NCBI GenBank assembly: GCA_014381945.1
Contig: JACNKQ010000047.1
Location: 1 to 64,000 of the forward strand
DNA length: 64,000 nucleotides
Source: Actinomycetota bacterium
GTDB taxonomy: Bacteria; Actinomycetota; Acidimicrobiia; Acidimicrobiales; MedAcidi-G1
Direction: 5' to 3'
The notes under the pieces were generated by a model that did no database searches, had not been told where the DNA came from, and saw nothing but the letters and a program-made list of their open reading frames with translations. The translations under genes were made by a program, and so were the position numbers. Below, in pieces: positions 25,186-36,754 of this stretch; position 1 is the first letter of the stretch, and each line of letters begins with the position of its first letter.

Positions 25186-25214
25186 CCGCCCAGTCTGCCG
25201 CCTGCGGCGCTGGC

Positions 25215-25220
25215 TACGCT
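25215..25220 (+). promoter_or_regulatory. Leaderless -10 element (TACGCT)
   Basis: TACGCT, eight bases, ATG 25229; it marks the start of the acetoacetyl-CoA synthetase despite a frame open for a further kilobase upstream. Confidence 0.55.
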
Positions 25221-25228
25221 CGCCCGGC

Positions 25229-27165
<1,937 letters not shown>

Positions 27166-27181
<16 letters not shown>

Positions 27182-28473
27182 GCAGCACGAACGGCCTGGG
27201 CGGCGAACCGGTCGACGAGGTCGTCGATGGCGAAGACGGCGTGTCCGTTGAGGTACGAGTACACCTTGTTGTTGAAGCCGACCCACCAGTGTTCGGGGAT
27301 GCCATCGCGACCGAGGATGGCGCCGGCAATGCTCCCCGCTGTTGCAGCGGTGCAGTCGTTGTCGTAGGACATCGCGACCGTCTCGCCGATGACCTTCGTG
27401 AAGTCCCGACCTCCGATGGTCAGCCCCCATATTGTCAGGATCGCGTTGTTTATGGCGTGCGCACCGTGCATGCCCCCGAAGCGCTCGGTGACCGCAGCGT
27501 TGGCGTCCCGGTAGTCATGGATCTCCGAAGCCGTCTCCAGGGCCCACCGGACCTCCTGAGCGAGCCGGCAGTTCCGTGGAATCTCCTCGAGGCCAATCCG
27601 TACAGCGTCGACGGCGTCATCGACGGCGAAGGCCACTGAGATGACCGCCGAGAAGAACATCTCGGCATAGATCCCGTTCCTCCGGTGCGTGAGGAACGCA
27701 TCCCTGTGGGCCAACTCGGCGGCCTTCTCAGGGAAGCCCGGTGTTGCATACGCCCAGGGGTCGGAGCGGATGTCGCCCCCGATGAACTGCACGAAGGGGT
27801 TGTCGATGCTCCCGGCCTCATCCGCCGAGACCCCCCGACGGAGGTTGGCGAGGGCCACCTCCTCCGCCGTGTGCGCATAGGGGAGGTACTCGAGCCATGC
27901 GCTGCCGACGTCAGCCGTCGTGAAGTCCGGACCGTGGTCCTCGAGGATCAGGAGACCGAGCAGCGTGTAGGCGATGTCGTCGTCGGTGGGCACGCCGTCC
28001 ATGCGGTCCGGGGTGAACGACCAACGGGGGCTCACCTTGTAGGCCAGATCGTGAGGTCGCTCCACGGCACTCCAGTAGCGCACCGGAGGGAATGGATCGC
28101 CGATGTGGTCCGCCCAACGTGCCATCTTCCCGATCGAATAGAACTCGACCGGCGCTCCCAGGGTGCAGCCGGCACAGCGTCCAAGCAGGGCGCCCTCCAG
28201 TCGATCGCGGTACCCACCAATCGGAATCTCATCCCAGATACGACGGCTACCTGATGGACGCAACAAGCGGATGCCTTCCAGGTCATCAGGTTCGCTGATT
28301 GCCAGGTCAGGCTCTTCCTGCAGCGCCATGACCTCGGCTGTCTGCGATTCGAGCAGTTGGCGTATCTCGTCCAACTTCTCATCGAGGCCGGTCGCCCCGT
28401 ATTCGGCCTTCAGGCGGACCCAGTGGTTGAGGTCGTCCTGCCAGTTAACCGGGTCCGGATAGCGGATGGGCAT
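27166..28473 (-). CDS. ADP-ribosylglycohydrolase family protein
   Basis: A 435-residue protein of the all-alpha ADP-ribosyl-glycohydrolase fold, which removes ADP-ribose from proteins or small molecules using two metal ions. The metal-binding signatures are present: [32 protein letters not shown] (TDDD) and [19 protein letters not shown] (DND). About 95 extra N-terminal residues precede the domain. AGAGAGGA lies seven bases before the ATG at 28473. Its C-terminal 16 bases overlap the end of the convergent acetoacetyl-CoA synthetase. Confidence 0.88.
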
Positions 28474-28533
28474 TCCCTGTTCCTCTCTGGGTCCTGGTGG
28501 ATCTTGCCGGGTCTCGTCGAGTCTCGCCGGGTT

Positions 28534-28617
28534 GAAGCCAGTCCCCCAAGTGATCGAAGCCCGTCCCCCAAGTGATCGAAGCCCGTCCCCCAAGTGATCG
28601 AAGCCCGTCCCCCATCA
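28534..28617. repeat. 22-bp tandem repeat, about 3.8 copies
   Basis: Units begin at 28534, 28556, 28578 and 28600; the consensus is gaagcccgtcccccaagtgatc. The first copy has one mismatch and the last is truncated. The array sits between the phosphatase stop and the ADP-ribosylglycohydrolase start, 60-145 bp upstream of the latter. Confidence 0.92.
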
Positions 28618-28622
28618 CCTGG

Positions 28623-29270
28623 TCAGGCCGTCGAGCCCCCCGGTTTGTAGACCGGCACCCGGGTCACCCGCAGGTGGGCGGTCTCGTTGAGCGATATCAG
28701 GCTGCGTTCGCCCGTCGAGGCGGCCATGATCCGGTTCACCGAGGTGTAGGTGGCCTCGAAGAACAGCACGCGGTCGATACCGAGCAGGTGGGACGCATAG
28801 GCGCCGATGGTCCCCCCGTGGCAGAAGGCCACCACCCGCCGGCCGGGATGGGCGGCGATGATCCGGTCGACGCCCGCCACCACCTGTGCCGAAAAAGTCT
28901 CAGAGTCGGCGATGCCACCATCGGAGACCAGTTCGTGCCAGCGGGGATCGTCGGTCGCCTTGAGTTCCTCGACGGGGATGTACGCGGATTCGCCGGAGTC
29001 GTACTCGTCGAGCCCCGGCTCGATCCGGACCTGCATGCCAAGCCGTTCGGCCAGGGGTTCGGCGGTCTGTCGGGCCCGGGCACGCGTGCTGGCATACACG
29101 ACGTCGACCGCCTCGGCCGGAGGGCCACCGGGCAGAGCGCCGGTCAACCAGTCGGCCAGTGCCGCCGACTGGCGCCATCCCAGGTCGGACAGCACCGGAT
29201 CGGCCTCCTCGCCCGTCGCAGTGTTGTCGACGCTCACGGGAAGCGCATGGCGGACCAGAAGGAGTTCCAT
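28623..29270 (-). CDS. Histidine phosphatase-family protein
   Basis: A 215-residue phosphoglycerate-mutase-like enzyme. The phospho-accepting His is in LLLVRHALP at the N-terminus, with STRARARQTAEPLAE (second Arg), acid/base Glu in EYDSGE, and the second His in VVAFCHGGTIGAYA. This set is that of broad-specificity phosphatases. The start ATG 29270 is nine bases after TAGCGT. Confidence 0.9.
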   Translation of the reverse strand: MELLLVRHALPVSVDNTATGEEADPVLSDLGWRQSAALADWLTGALPGGPPAEAVDVVYASTRARARQTAEPLAERLGMQVRIEPGLDEYDSGESAYIPVEELKATDDPRWHELVSDGGIADSETFSAQVVAGVDRIIAAHPGRRVVAFCHGGTIGAYASHLLGIDRVLFFEATYTSVNRIMAASTGERSLISLNETAHLRVTRVPVYKPGGSTA

Positions 29271-29279
29271 CAGCGGCGG

Positions 29280-29285
29280 ACGCTA
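29280..29285 (-). promoter_or_regulatory. Possible near-leaderless -10 element (TAGCGT)
   Basis: Minus-strand TAGCGT ends nine bases before ATG 29270, so the transcript would have at most a few untranslated bases. The shared 47-bp gap also holds the TACCGT element of the divergent gene. Confidence 0.4.
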
Positions 29286-29305
29286 GCCAGTCGGGGGCCG
29301 GGGGC

Positions 29306-29311
29306 TACCGT
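29306..29311 (+). promoter_or_regulatory. Leaderless -10 element (TACCGT)
   Basis: TACCGT, spacer cggcgc, ATG 29318. Confidence 0.6.
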
Positions 29312-29317
29312 CGGCGC

Positions 29318-30352
29318 ATGAAGATCGACGGCGGCCTCGGTGCCGCAAACCCCGCAGCACTGTCCGGCGGCCTCGACTCGATCGGCACTGCGGCGAAGCG
29401 CCTCGAAGACGCCGGCTATGCCGGCGCCTGGACCGCCGAGACCAGCCACGACCCGTTCTTCCCCCATGTCCTCGCCGCCGAACACACCGAGCGCATCGAC
29501 CTGGGCACCTCGATCGCCGTGGCCTTTGCCCGCAACCCGATGGTCCTCGCCCAGATCGGCAACGACCTGCAGCACTACAGCGACGGCCGCTTCATCCTGG
29601 GGCTCGGCACCCAGATCAGGCCGCACATCACCAAGCGATTCTCCATGGAATGGTCGCATCCGGCCGCCCGGATGCGCGAGTTCGTGAGCGCCATGCACGC
29701 CATCTGGGACTGCTGGAACAACGGCACGAAGCTGGAGTTCCGCGGCGACTTCTACACCCACACCCTCATGACGCCGTTCTTCAACCCCGGCCCCAACGAG
29801 CACGGCCCGCCCAGGGTGTTCATCTCGGCCGTCGGGCCGCTCATGACCGAGGTCGCTGGCGAGGTCTGCGACGGCATAATCTGCCACGCCTTCTCCACCG
29901 AGAAGTACCTGCGCCAGGTCACCCTGCCGAGGATCGAAGCCGGCCTGGCGAAGTCCGGGCGCACCCTCGACGACTTCGAGGTCGTGGGCCCCGGCTTCGT
30001 GGTCACCGGCCCCGACGAGGAGTCCATGGCCAGGGCCGCAACCGGCATCCGCCAGCAGATCGCCTTCTACGCATCGACCCCCGCCTACCGGGGCGTCCTC
30101 GAGGTCCACGGCTGGGAGGGCCTCCACACGGACCTCAACGCCATGTCCAAGCGCGGCGAATGGCAGGCCATGGGCGAGCTCATCGACGACGAGATGCTCG
30201 ATGCGTTCGCCGTCGTCGCCGAGCCCGACCGGGTCGCCGCCGGCCTCCTGGGCCGCTACGGCGACTGCGTCGACCGCATGACCTTCTACGCCCTCGGGGG
30301 CGACCACGGCGCAGACTTCTGGGCGCCGATCGTGGCCGACCTGGCCGCCTGA
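29318..30352 (+). CDS. LLM-class (F420/FMN-dependent) oxidoreductase, TIGR03617-like
   Basis: A 344-residue TIM-barrel oxidoreductase of the luciferase-like family, probably using F420. Typical blocks are RLEDAGYAGAWTAETSHDPFFPHVLAAEHTE (shown in part by AWTAETSHDPF), LGTSIAVAFARNPM, GRFILGLGTQIRPHI, and the C-terminal substrate region. The GLDSIGTAAKRLE start matches the TIGR03617 group common in actinobacteria. Substrate unknown. Confidence 0.85.
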   Translation: MKIDGGLGAANPAALSGGLDSIGTAAKRLEDAGYAGAWTAETSHDPFFPHVLAAEHTERIDLGTSIAVAFARNPMVLAQIGNDLQHYSDGRFILGLGTQIRPHITKRFSMEWSHPAARMREFVSAMHAIWDCWNNGTKLEFRGDFYTHTLMTPFFNPGPNEHGPPRVFISAVGPLMTEVAGEVCDGIICHAFSTEKYLRQVTLPRIEAGLAKSGRTLDDFEVVGPGFVVTGPDEESMARAATGIRQQIAFYASTPAYRGVLEVHGWEGLHTDLNAMSKRGEWQAMGELIDDEMLDAFAVVAEPDRVAAGLLGRYGDCVDRMTFYALGGDHGADFWAPIVADLAA

Positions 30353-30420
30353 GGCGCAGGGCCCACTCTTTGGCCTCCGCCCACCGGTCACAGTCGAGGG
30401 TCCCGGGGAGCCGCGACCGT

Positions 30421-30426
30421 TAGGTT
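30421..30426 (+). promoter_or_regulatory. Leaderless -10 element for fumarase (TAGGTT)
   Basis: TAGGTT, spacer ggagcc, ATG 30433. The spacer contains ggag but only three bases from the start, too close for a normal ribosome binding site. Confidence 0.55.
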
Positions 30427-30432
30427 GGAGCC

Positions 30433-32085
30433 ATGAGCGAGGGCCCCGAGTTCGCCTACACCGACCTGCTGCCGCTGCTCGACGACCCCTACGCCACCAC
30501 CGACTTCCGCCTGCTCACCACCGAGGGCGTCCGCACCGTCGAGGGGCCCGGCGGGCGCACGTTTCTCGAGGTCGACGACGAGGCCATCCGCCTCCTCACG
30601 GCGACCGCCATGCGCGACATCTCCCACCTGCTGCGCCCGGCGCACCTGGCGCAACTGGCGTCGATCCTCGACGACCCCGAGGCATCGGCCAACGACCGCT
30701 TCGTGGCCACCGAACTGCTCCACAACGCCAACATCGCCGCCGGCGGCGTGCTGCCGTCGTGCCAGGACACCGGCACCGCCGTCATCTCCGCCAAGAAGGG
30801 CCAGCAGGTCCTCACCGCCGGCGACGACAAGGAGGCAATCTCGCGGGGCGTGTTCGACACCTTCCAGACGTCGAACCTGCGCTACTCGCAGATGGCACCG
30901 CTCGACATGTTCACCGAGCAGAACACCGGCACGAACCTGCCGGCCCAGATCGAGGTCGAGGCCGTCCCGGGCGACGCCTACAGGTTCCTGTTCATGGCCA
31001 AGGGCGGCGGCTCGGCCAACAAGAGCTACCTGTTCCAGCAGACCCGGGCGCTGCTCACCCCCGAACGGCTCACCGCCTTCCTCGACGAAAAGCTCCGCAC
31101 GCTCGGCACCTCGGCCTGCCCGCCGTACCACCTGGCCGTCGTCATCGGTGGCACCTCGGCCGAGTTCAACCTCAAGGTCGCCAAGTACGCCTCGGCCCAC
31201 TACCTCGACCACCTGCCCACCGCCGGCAGCGCCACCGGGCACGCCTTCCGCGACCTCGAATGGGAGGAACGGGTGCTCGAGCTCACCCGCTCGTTCGGAA
31301 TCGGCGCACAGTTCGGCGGCAGGTACTTCTGCCACGACGTCCGGGTCGTGCGCCTCCCCCGCCACGGCGCCTCCAACCCGGTCGGAATCGCCGTGTCGTG
31401 CTCGGCCGACCGGCAGGCCCTGGGCCAGATCACGGCCGAAGGGGTGTTCCTCGAACAACTCGAGGAGGACCCGGCCCGCTTCCTGCCCGAGGTGGCCCAC
31501 GACGAACTGCCGGGCAGCGTCGTCCCCATCGACCTCGACCAGCCCATGGACGCCATCCGGGCCGAACTCTCGAAGCACCCGGTCAAGACCCGCCTGTCTC
31601 TCACCGGCACCCTCGTCGTGGCCCGCGACATCGTCCACGCCAGGGTCGACGAACTGCTCGACGCCGACCGACCCATGCCGGACTACCTGCGGGACCACCC
31701 CGTCTACTACGCCGGTCCCGCCAAGACCCCCGAGGGCCACGTCTCCGGGTCGTTCGGCCCGACCACGGCCGGCCGCATGGACGCCTACGTCGAACGCTTC
31801 CAGGCCGCAGGCGGCAGCCTCGTCATGCTCGCCAAGGGCAACCGCTCACGTCAGGTCACCGAATCCTGCGCCCAACACGGCGGCTTCTACCTCGGGTCGA
31901 TCGGCGGGCCGGCCGCCCGGCTGGCGCTCGACTCCATCCGCAAGGTCGAGGTCCTCGAATATCCCGAACTCGGCATGGAAGCGGTCTGGCGCATCGAGGT
32001 CGTCGACTTCCCGGCGTTCATCGTCATCGACGACAAGGGCAACGACTTCTTCGACGAGGTCACCACCCCCGTCGCCCTCGGTTGA
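30433..32085 (+). CDS. Fumarate hydratase class I (iron-sulfur)
   Basis: Single-chain class I fumarase, 550 residues, with the alpha and beta domains fused. It interconverts fumarate and malate using a [4Fe-4S] cluster. Cluster-type cysteines are seen in [10 protein letters not shown] (about residue 113) and [10 protein letters not shown], with a further Cys in AVSCSADRQ. The beta domain has [27 protein letters not shown] (in part) and [13 protein letters not shown]. The TCA-cycle role is clear; the oxygen-sensitive cluster fits the nearby Fe-S biogenesis genes only by theme. Confidence 0.95.
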   Translation: MSEGPEFAYTDLLPLLDDPYATTDFRLLTTEGVRTVEGPGGRTFLEVDDEAIRLLTATAMRDISHLLRPAHLAQLASILDDPEASANDRFVATELLHNANIAAGGVLPSCQDTGTAVISAKKGQQVLTAGDDKEAISRGVFDTFQTSNLRYSQMAPLDMFTEQNTGTNLPAQIEVEAVPGDAYRFLFMAKGGGSANKSYLFQQTRALLTPERLTAFLDEKLRTLGTSACPPYHLAVVIGGTSAEFNLKVAKYASAHYLDHLPTAGSATGHAFRDLEWEERVLELTRSFGIGAQFGGRYFCHDVRVVRLPRHGASNPVGIAVSCSADRQALGQITAEGVFLEQLEEDPARFLPEVAHDELPGSVVPIDLDQPMDAIRAELSKHPVKTRLSLTGTLVVARDIVHARVDELLDADRPMPDYLRDHPVYYAGPAKTPEGHVSGSFGPTTAGRMDAYVERFQAAGGSLVMLAKGNRSRQVTESCAQHGGFYLGSIGGPAARLALDSIRKVEVLEYPELGMEAVWRIEVVDFPAFIVIDDKGNDFFDEVTTPVALG

Positions 32086-32214
32086 ACCCTGCCCCCGGGC
32101 ACTTCACAGGCGACCCGTTCCGACACGTTCCACAAGCTGCACGCCCCGCGCCTGACAGCGGTGAGAATCTGCGCCATGATGGTGCAACGCAAGTGACAAC
32201 CGGAAGGGGTACGC

Positions 32215-32976
32215 GTGGGCAAGCCACATGCCGTCTGTGAGGTCGAGTTGCTCACCCGGGGGTTCATCACCCAACGGGATCGGGAGCAGGCGATCGCAAA
32301 GGTCCAGGCGCTCTGCGAGCTGGGGCACGAACCGGTTCTGGCGGCAGTGGTGAAGTTGAAGGTCCGCGCCAAGGCCACCCTCGAGTTGCCCGCCATTGCC
32401 GAGGCCTCGCTCGACCTGAACGGCACGCCGATCCGCGCCCATGCCACCGGGCACTCGATCACCGAGGCCGTCGACCTGCTCCACGACAGGCTGTCCCGGC
32501 GACTGCGCCGACGACGCGAGCGCCTCGAGGACCGGCACCACGGGCCTGAGCCCGCCACGAGCCATGCCGGCTACAGCACGGTCCCCACCGACGAGCGCGA
32601 GGTGGTCCGCCACAGGACGCTGGCCATGCACCCCATGAGCCTCGAGGAGGCCGCCGACGAGATGGACCAGCTGGACCACGGCTTCTACCTGTTCCTCGAC
32701 GCCAACCACGACCTCGACCGGGTCGTGTACCGCAACGGTGACGGCAGCCTGCACGTGGCGCCGGAGGTGGCCGGCGAGGACCTGCCCGGCGACACCCGTC
32801 CTCCCATCCATTCGGCGACCCTGGTGCTCAACCACCTGCCGCTAGACCAGGCCAAGGCCCTGATCGACGAGACCGACGACCCGTTCGTGTTCTTCGCCAA
32901 CCCGGACTCGAACCGCGGGCAGGTCCTATACCGGCGCTTCGACGGCCACTACGGCCTCATCACCCCGGTCATCTGA
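32215..32976 (+). CDS. Ribosome hibernation / S30EA-related protein with duplicated C-terminal domain
   Basis: A 253-residue protein. The N-terminus (about 1-100) is HPF/RaiA-like (ITEAVDLLHDRLSRRLRRRRERLEDR). The middle has the sigma-54-modulation/S30EA C-terminal domain: VVRHRTLAMHPMSLEEAADEM followed by HGFYLFLDA and VVYRNGDG. A second, diverged copy follows, with LVLNHLPLDQAKALID, FVFFANPDSNRGQVLYRR and HYGLITP. Such proteins dimerise ribosomes and repress translation in dormancy. GGAAGGGG lies before GTG 32215. Confidence 0.82.
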   Translation: MGKPHAVCEVELLTRGFITQRDREQAIAKVQALCELGHEPVLAAVVKLKVRAKATLELPAIAEASLDLNGTPIRAHATGHSITEAVDLLHDRLSRRLRRRRERLEDRHHGPEPATSHAGYSTVPTDEREVVRHRTLAMHPMSLEEAADEMDQLDHGFYLFLDANHDLDRVVYRNGDGSLHVAPEVAGEDLPGDTRPPIHSATLVLNHLPLDQAKALIDETDDPFVFFANPDSNRGQVLYRRFDGHYGLITPVI

Positions 32977-33001
32977 CCTATCGGCGGGAACCTCCAGAGA
33001 T

Positions 33002-33886
33002 CTACAGCCGCGCGTACCAGTCGGCCAGGGCGGCGCCGATCTCGTCGGGGCTGTCCTCCTGGATGAAGTGGCTGCCCGCGACCGTGACCTCGGTCTGGTT
33101 GGGCCAGGTGCGGCAGAACTCGCGCTGGGCACCGGTGAGGATCGCCCCCGGCTCGGCGTTGACGAACAGCTTCGGGATCGGTGAACCGGCCAGGAACTCG
33201 GCGTAGTCGGCGACGATCCCCGTGACGTCCGCTGGCTCACCGGCGATCGGGATCTCGCGGGGCCACGTCAGCGTCGGGCGCCGGGACTCGCCCGGCTCGA
33301 CGAAGGGGCGACGGTACTCGTCGTGCTCCTCGGCGGTGAGGTCGCGGACGATGGCGTTGGGCAGCACGCCCTCGACGAACAGGTTCCTCTCGAGCACCAT
33401 CTCCTCGCCGGCCCCGGAGCGGAAGCCCTGGAAGATGCCGCGGGCGTTCTCGGGCCATTCGTCCCACGAGGCGATGGGTTGGACGATGGCCTCCATGTAG
33501 CAGATGCCCTTCACGGCGGCGGGGTGCTGCCTGGCCCAGTCGAAGCCCAGCGCCGAGCCCCAGTCGTGGACCACCAGCGTCACGTTGTCGTCGACGCCCA
33601 ACCGTTCGAGCAGGTCGAAGAGGTACTCGCGGTGCTCGACGTAGCGGTACGACCCGGGACCGGAGTCGTCGAGCCTGTCGGAGTCACCCTGGCCGATCAG
33701 GTCGGGGGCGATGCACCGCCCGAGGCCGGCAACGTGAGGGATGACGTTGCGCCAGAGGTACGACGACGTCGGGTTGCCGTGCAGGAACACGATCGGGTCG
33801 CCCGCGCCCGCCCCGGAATCCTCGACCTCGACGTACGCCATTCGCTTCCCGTGGACTTCGCAGAACTGCTTCGAAGGGGCTGTCAT
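33002..33886 (-). CDS. dhaA: Haloalkane dehalogenase
   Basis: Alpha/beta hydrolase, 294 residues, that hydrolyses carbon-halogen bonds to alcohols. All catalytic residues of the HLD-II subfamily can be placed: halide-binding Asn38 in [12 protein letters not shown], nucleophile Asp108 followed by halide-binding Trp109 in [14 protein letters not shown], acid Glu132 in YMEAI, and His273 in [16 protein letters not shown]. The ATG at 33886 overlaps the btuD stop by 4 bp, so it is the fourth gene of the riboswitch-headed B12 transport operon, an unexpected partner. Confidence 0.93.
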   Translation of the reverse strand: MTAPSKQFCEVHGKRMAYVEVEDSGAGAGDPIVFLHGNPTSSYLWRNVIPHVAGLGRCIAPDLIGQGDSDRLDDSGPGSYRYVEHREYLFDLLERLGVDDNVTLVVHDWGSALGFDWARQHPAAVKGICYMEAIVQPIASWDEWPENARGIFQGFRSGAGEEMVLERNLFVEGVLPNAIVRDLTAEEHDEYRRPFVEPGESRRPTLTWPREIPIAGEPADVTGIVADYAEFLAGSPIPKLFVNAEPGAILTGAQREFCRTWPNQTEVTVAGSHFIQEDSPDEIGAALADWYARL

Positions 33887-34671
33887 GCCCCTTCGCTACC
33901 AGCCCGGCGCACCGGGACGATGATCGGGCCGGCCTGATCGGGCACCACCCGGACCCTGGCTCCGTAGTGGCGGGCAACCGCTTCCTCGGTGAGCACCTCG
34001 TCGGCAGATCCTGCTACGGCCACCTCGCCGCCGTCGAGCATCACCAGCCAGTCTGCGTACTGCCCCGCCAGCGTGAGGTCGTGCATCGTGGCCAGCACCG
34101 TCAGGTTGCGCTCACCACGCAGGCGGTCGACCAGGTCGAGCACCTCCTGCTGGTGGCCCACGTCGAGGGCGGTCGTCGGTTCGTCCAACAACAGCACCGG
34201 CGACTCCTGGGCCAGTGCCCGGGCGATCACGATCCGCTGGCGCTCCCCACCCGAGAGCGTGTCGACGGTCCGGTCTGCGAGCGGGCCGGCGTCGAGGTCG
34301 GTGAGCGCCTTGACGGCGACCGCCAGGTCGGCGTCGCCTTCTGCCTCGAAGAAGCCCAGGTGGGCGGTGCGGCCCAGCAGGACATAGTCGACTACCCGCA
34401 TCCCCGGCGGGATCACCGGCTCCTGGGGCACAAGGGCCACCATGCGGGCCAGTTCCCGCCGGGTCAGGTCGGCAAGGGGTCGGTCGCCGAGGGCGATGCT
34501 GCCGGTGGCCTCGACCATGCCGCCCACGGCCCGCAGCAGGGTGCTCTTGCCGGCGCCGTTCGGGCCGACGACGGTCACCCATCCGCCCGGAGGCACCCAC
34601 AGGTCGACGCCATGGAGGACCTCGGCCTCGTCGAAGGCGACGACCACATTCCGGCAGGCGATGGAGGTCAC
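33883..34671 (-). CDS. btuD: Vitamin B12 (cobalamin) ABC importer ATPase
   Basis: A 262-residue ATPase of the FecE/BtuD class. It has Walker [13 protein letters not shown]-loop [13 protein letters not shown], signature [15 protein letters not shown], Walker [13 protein letters not shown] and the switch His in TMHDLTLA. It energises the permease encoded just upstream (4-bp overlap). Assignment to B12 rather than siderophore or heme rests on the cobalamin riboswitch ahead of the operon. Confidence 0.92.
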   Translation of the reverse strand: MTSIACRNVVVAFDEAEVLHGVDLWVPPGGWVTVVGPNGAGKSTLLRAVGGMVEATGSIALGDRPLADLTRRELARMVALVPQEPVIPPGMRVVDYVLLGRTAHLGFFEAEGDADLAVAVKALTDLDAGPLADRTVDTLSGGERQRIVIARALAQESPVLLLDEPTTALDVGHQQEVLDLVDRLRGERNLTVLATMHDLTLAGQYADWLVMLDGGEVAVAGSADEVLTEEAVARHYGARVRVVPDQAGPIIVPVRRAGSEGA

Positions 34672-35738
34672 CGCGAGCTCCGGGCGGTGCGCAGTATCAA
34701 GACAAAGAAAGGCGCGCCGAGGAAGGCCGTCACCACACCGATGGGCATCTCCGAAGGCTCCAGGGCCAGGCGGGCCACCAGGTCGGCGGCGACGAGGAAC
34801 GCCCCGCCGAACAGCACCGTCAGGGGCAGGATCACCCGGTAGCTGCTGCCGAACAGCAGGCGGATGGTGTGCGGGACGATTATCCCGACGAACCCGATCA
34901 GGCCCGACACGGACACCGCTGCGGCAGTGCCGAGCGACGCTGCGACCACGGTCACGAGGCGGACCCGCCGCACGTCGAGGCCCAGCGCACCGGCCTCCTC
35001 GTCACCCACGCCGAGGGTGTCCATGCGGCGGCGCACGGCGAGGATCACGACCAGGCACACGCCCGTGTACGGGGCCAGCAACGTCACCTCGTCCCAACCG
35101 GCCGTGCGGAGCTGCCCGAGGACGAAGAAGTAGACCTGTCGGATCGTCTCCGAGTGGCGCTGTTGCACGAACGTCTGGATGGCGGTGAAGAAGCTGGCCA
35201 CCGCAACGCCAGCCAGTACGAGGCTGGTCACCGGGTCGAGGCGACCGCCGGTGGCGCCGATGAGATACGTCAGCACAACAGCCACGAGGGCCCCGGCGAA
35301 GGCCATCATCGGAATCGGGTCGACGATGCCGATGCCGTCGCCGAGCCCCGACACGATGGCCACGGTTGCGCCGAACCCGGCGCCGGCAGCCACGCCCAGC
35401 AGGTACGGATCGGCCAGCGGGTTGCGGAACACACCCTGGTAGGCGCCGCCGGCTGTGGCGAGCATGGCCCCGACCAGCAGGCCCAGCACGACCCGCGGCA
35501 ACCGGATCTCCCAGATGATCGCCTGCTGGCGCTCCCCCAGACCCGACTCGGCATCGACGAACGGCAGGCGGTCGGCCAACTCGACGACGACGTCCCATGT
35601 GCCGATCTGTGCCGGACCCAGCACGAGCCCGGCGATGCCCGCAACGACGACGGCGAGGACGCCGGACGCCACCCACCACGGCCGGAGCCCAGCCGGCCTG
35701 GGCCGGCCCGGGCTCCTGCCATCGACCAAGTCGGTCAT
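34668..35738 (-). CDS. btuC: Vitamin B12 ABC importer permease
   Basis: A 356-residue FecCD/BtuC-family permease with about ten hydrophobic segments. It contains EIRLPRVVLGLLVGAMLATAGGAYQGVFRNPLADPYLLG (visible as RLPRVVLGLLVGA and NPLADPYLLGV), and the coupling-helix region VSGLIGFVGIIVPHTIRLLFG near residue 270. It overlaps btuD by 4 bp and follows btuF by 24 bp. Confidence 0.93.
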   Translation of the reverse strand: MTDLVDGRSPGRPRPAGLRPWWVASGVLAVVVAGIAGLVLGPAQIGTWDVVVELADRLPFVDAESGLGERQQAIIWEIRLPRVVLGLLVGAMLATAGGAYQGVFRNPLADPYLLGVAAGAGFGATVAIVSGLGDGIGIVDPIPMMAFAGALVAVVLTYLIGATGGRLDPVTSLVLAGVAVASFFTAIQTFVQQRHSETIRQVYFFVLGQLRTAGWDEVTLLAPYTGVCLVVILAVRRRMDTLGVGDEEAGALGLDVRRVRLVTVVAASLGTAAAVSVSGLIGFVGIIVPHTIRLLFGSSYRVILPLTVLFGGAFLVAADLVARLALEPSEMPIGVVTAFLGAPFFVLILRTARSSR

Positions 35739-35762
35739 GCGTTGCGTGTCGTCATCGCAGGA

Positions 35763-36680
35763 TCAGCCGGACGCCTCGTCCACGGCTGCCCTCACCGTTG
35801 CAAGGAAGTCGACGATGCGCGGTCCCCACCGACCTGAGGTCTCATCTAGGGGGAACACGTTGCCTGCCCTCACGGCCGACATGGTGTCCCAACCGGGTCG
35901 GGCAGCGACCGTGTCGGCCGACTCTCCCCACTCGGCGTCCGCCAGGAAGATCAGGTCCGGATCGACGTCGATCACGTACTCGGGGGACAGTTGTGGATAC
36001 CCCCAGCCGTCCTCGTCAGCCGGGTCGGCGATGTTCTCGAGCCCCAACAGGGCATATACCTGCCCCAGGAAGGTCGTCGAGGTCGCAGAGTAGAGGGTGG
36101 CGTCGACTTCATGGAAATACGTCATGCCGGCACCCGGCAGGCCCTCGGCCAGTTCCTCCAGGTCCTCGGCGATCGAGTCGTTGAGTGCCTCAGCCTCGTC
36201 GGCATGGCCGGTCAGGGCTCCCAACTCGGTGATCTGCGCATACGTGTCGTCGATGGAGTCGGCGGCGCCCTGCATCAGCACGTCGATGCCCAGGGCCTCG
36301 AGGCCGACCACCAGGTCGCCCGGGTCGTACGAGATGACCACCAGGTCCGGGTCGTAGCCGGCGATCGCCTCCACGTTCGGCGTGAACCCCGACAACGCCG
36401 ACATCGGCGCATCGGCCGGATACGTCGACTGGTCGTCGACGGCAACCACCTGGCCGCCGGCGCCGACAGCGAACAGGATCTCCGTCGCAGTCGGCGACAG
36501 CGACACGATCGACCCGGCAACCGCCGGCGCCGGAGCCGCCGTGGTCGTGGCGATGCCACTCACGGCACCACCGGACGAACTCCCGTCGCCACCGCAGCCG
36601 GCGGCGACAAGGGTCACGGCCAACAGCGCGGCAGCGGCACTGCCGAGCCGGAGTGGTGTGCGAAACACAGGGCTCTTCAT
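35763..36680 (-). CDS. btuF: Cobalamin-binding lipoprotein
   Basis: A 305-residue substrate-binding protein. The signal peptide ends in a lipobox VAAGC at about residue 28, followed by a Gly/Ser/Thr linker. The class III binding fold shows IVSLSPTATEILFAVGAG, NVEAIAGYDPDLVVIS, and a C-terminal VRAGNVFPLDE, as in BtuF. The ATG at 36680 has AGGAGA upstream, and this site is inside the riboswitch expression platform. Confidence 0.93.
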   Translation of the reverse strand: MKSPVFRTPLRLGSAAAALLAVTLVAAGCGGDGSSSGGAVSGIATTTAAPAPAVAGSIVSLSPTATEILFAVGAGGQVVAVDDQSTYPADAPMSALSGFTPNVEAIAGYDPDLVVISYDPGDLVVGLEALGIDVLMQGAADSIDDTYAQITELGALTGHADEAEALNDSIAEDLEELAEGLPGAGMTYFHEVDATLYSATSTTFLGQVYALLGLENIADPADEDGWGYPQLSPEYVIDVDPDLIFLADAEWGESADTVAARPGWDTMSAVRAGNVFPLDETSGRWGPRIVDFLATVRAAVDEASG

Positions 36681-36685
36681 GGGTT

Positions 36686-36726
36686 CTCCTGTCTGTCGAG
36701 TACGGGCGCAGACAGGAAGCCCTGTC
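36686..36726 (-). promoter_or_regulatory. Riboswitch expression platform with two competing hairpins
   Basis: Read on the minus strand, GACAGG-GCTT-CCTGTC (36726-36711) is a perfect 6-bp stem. The overlapping segment TTCCTGTCTG (36718-36709) can instead pair with CAGACAGGAG (36695-36686), which contains the btuF Shine-Dalgarno sequence. The two structures exclude each other, so B12 binding can switch ribosome access. Confidence 0.75.
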
Positions 36727-36754
36727 CGACGACCGCTCTTCCTCGAGAGCTGTT

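Noticed and set aside
24245-25228. N-terminal extension of acetoacetyl-CoA synthetase by 328 residues
   Set aside because: It is antisense to the Fur and MaoC genes; the enzyme is full length from ATG 25229, which also has the -10 element.
28534-28617. CRISPR array
   Set aside because: Units are directly abutting 22-mers without unique spacers; no cas genes anywhere in the window.
33883-36680. Siderophore or heme importer identity for the ABC genes
   Set aside because: The ATPase and permease families are shared with iron transporters, but the clear cobalamin riboswitch upstream points to B12.
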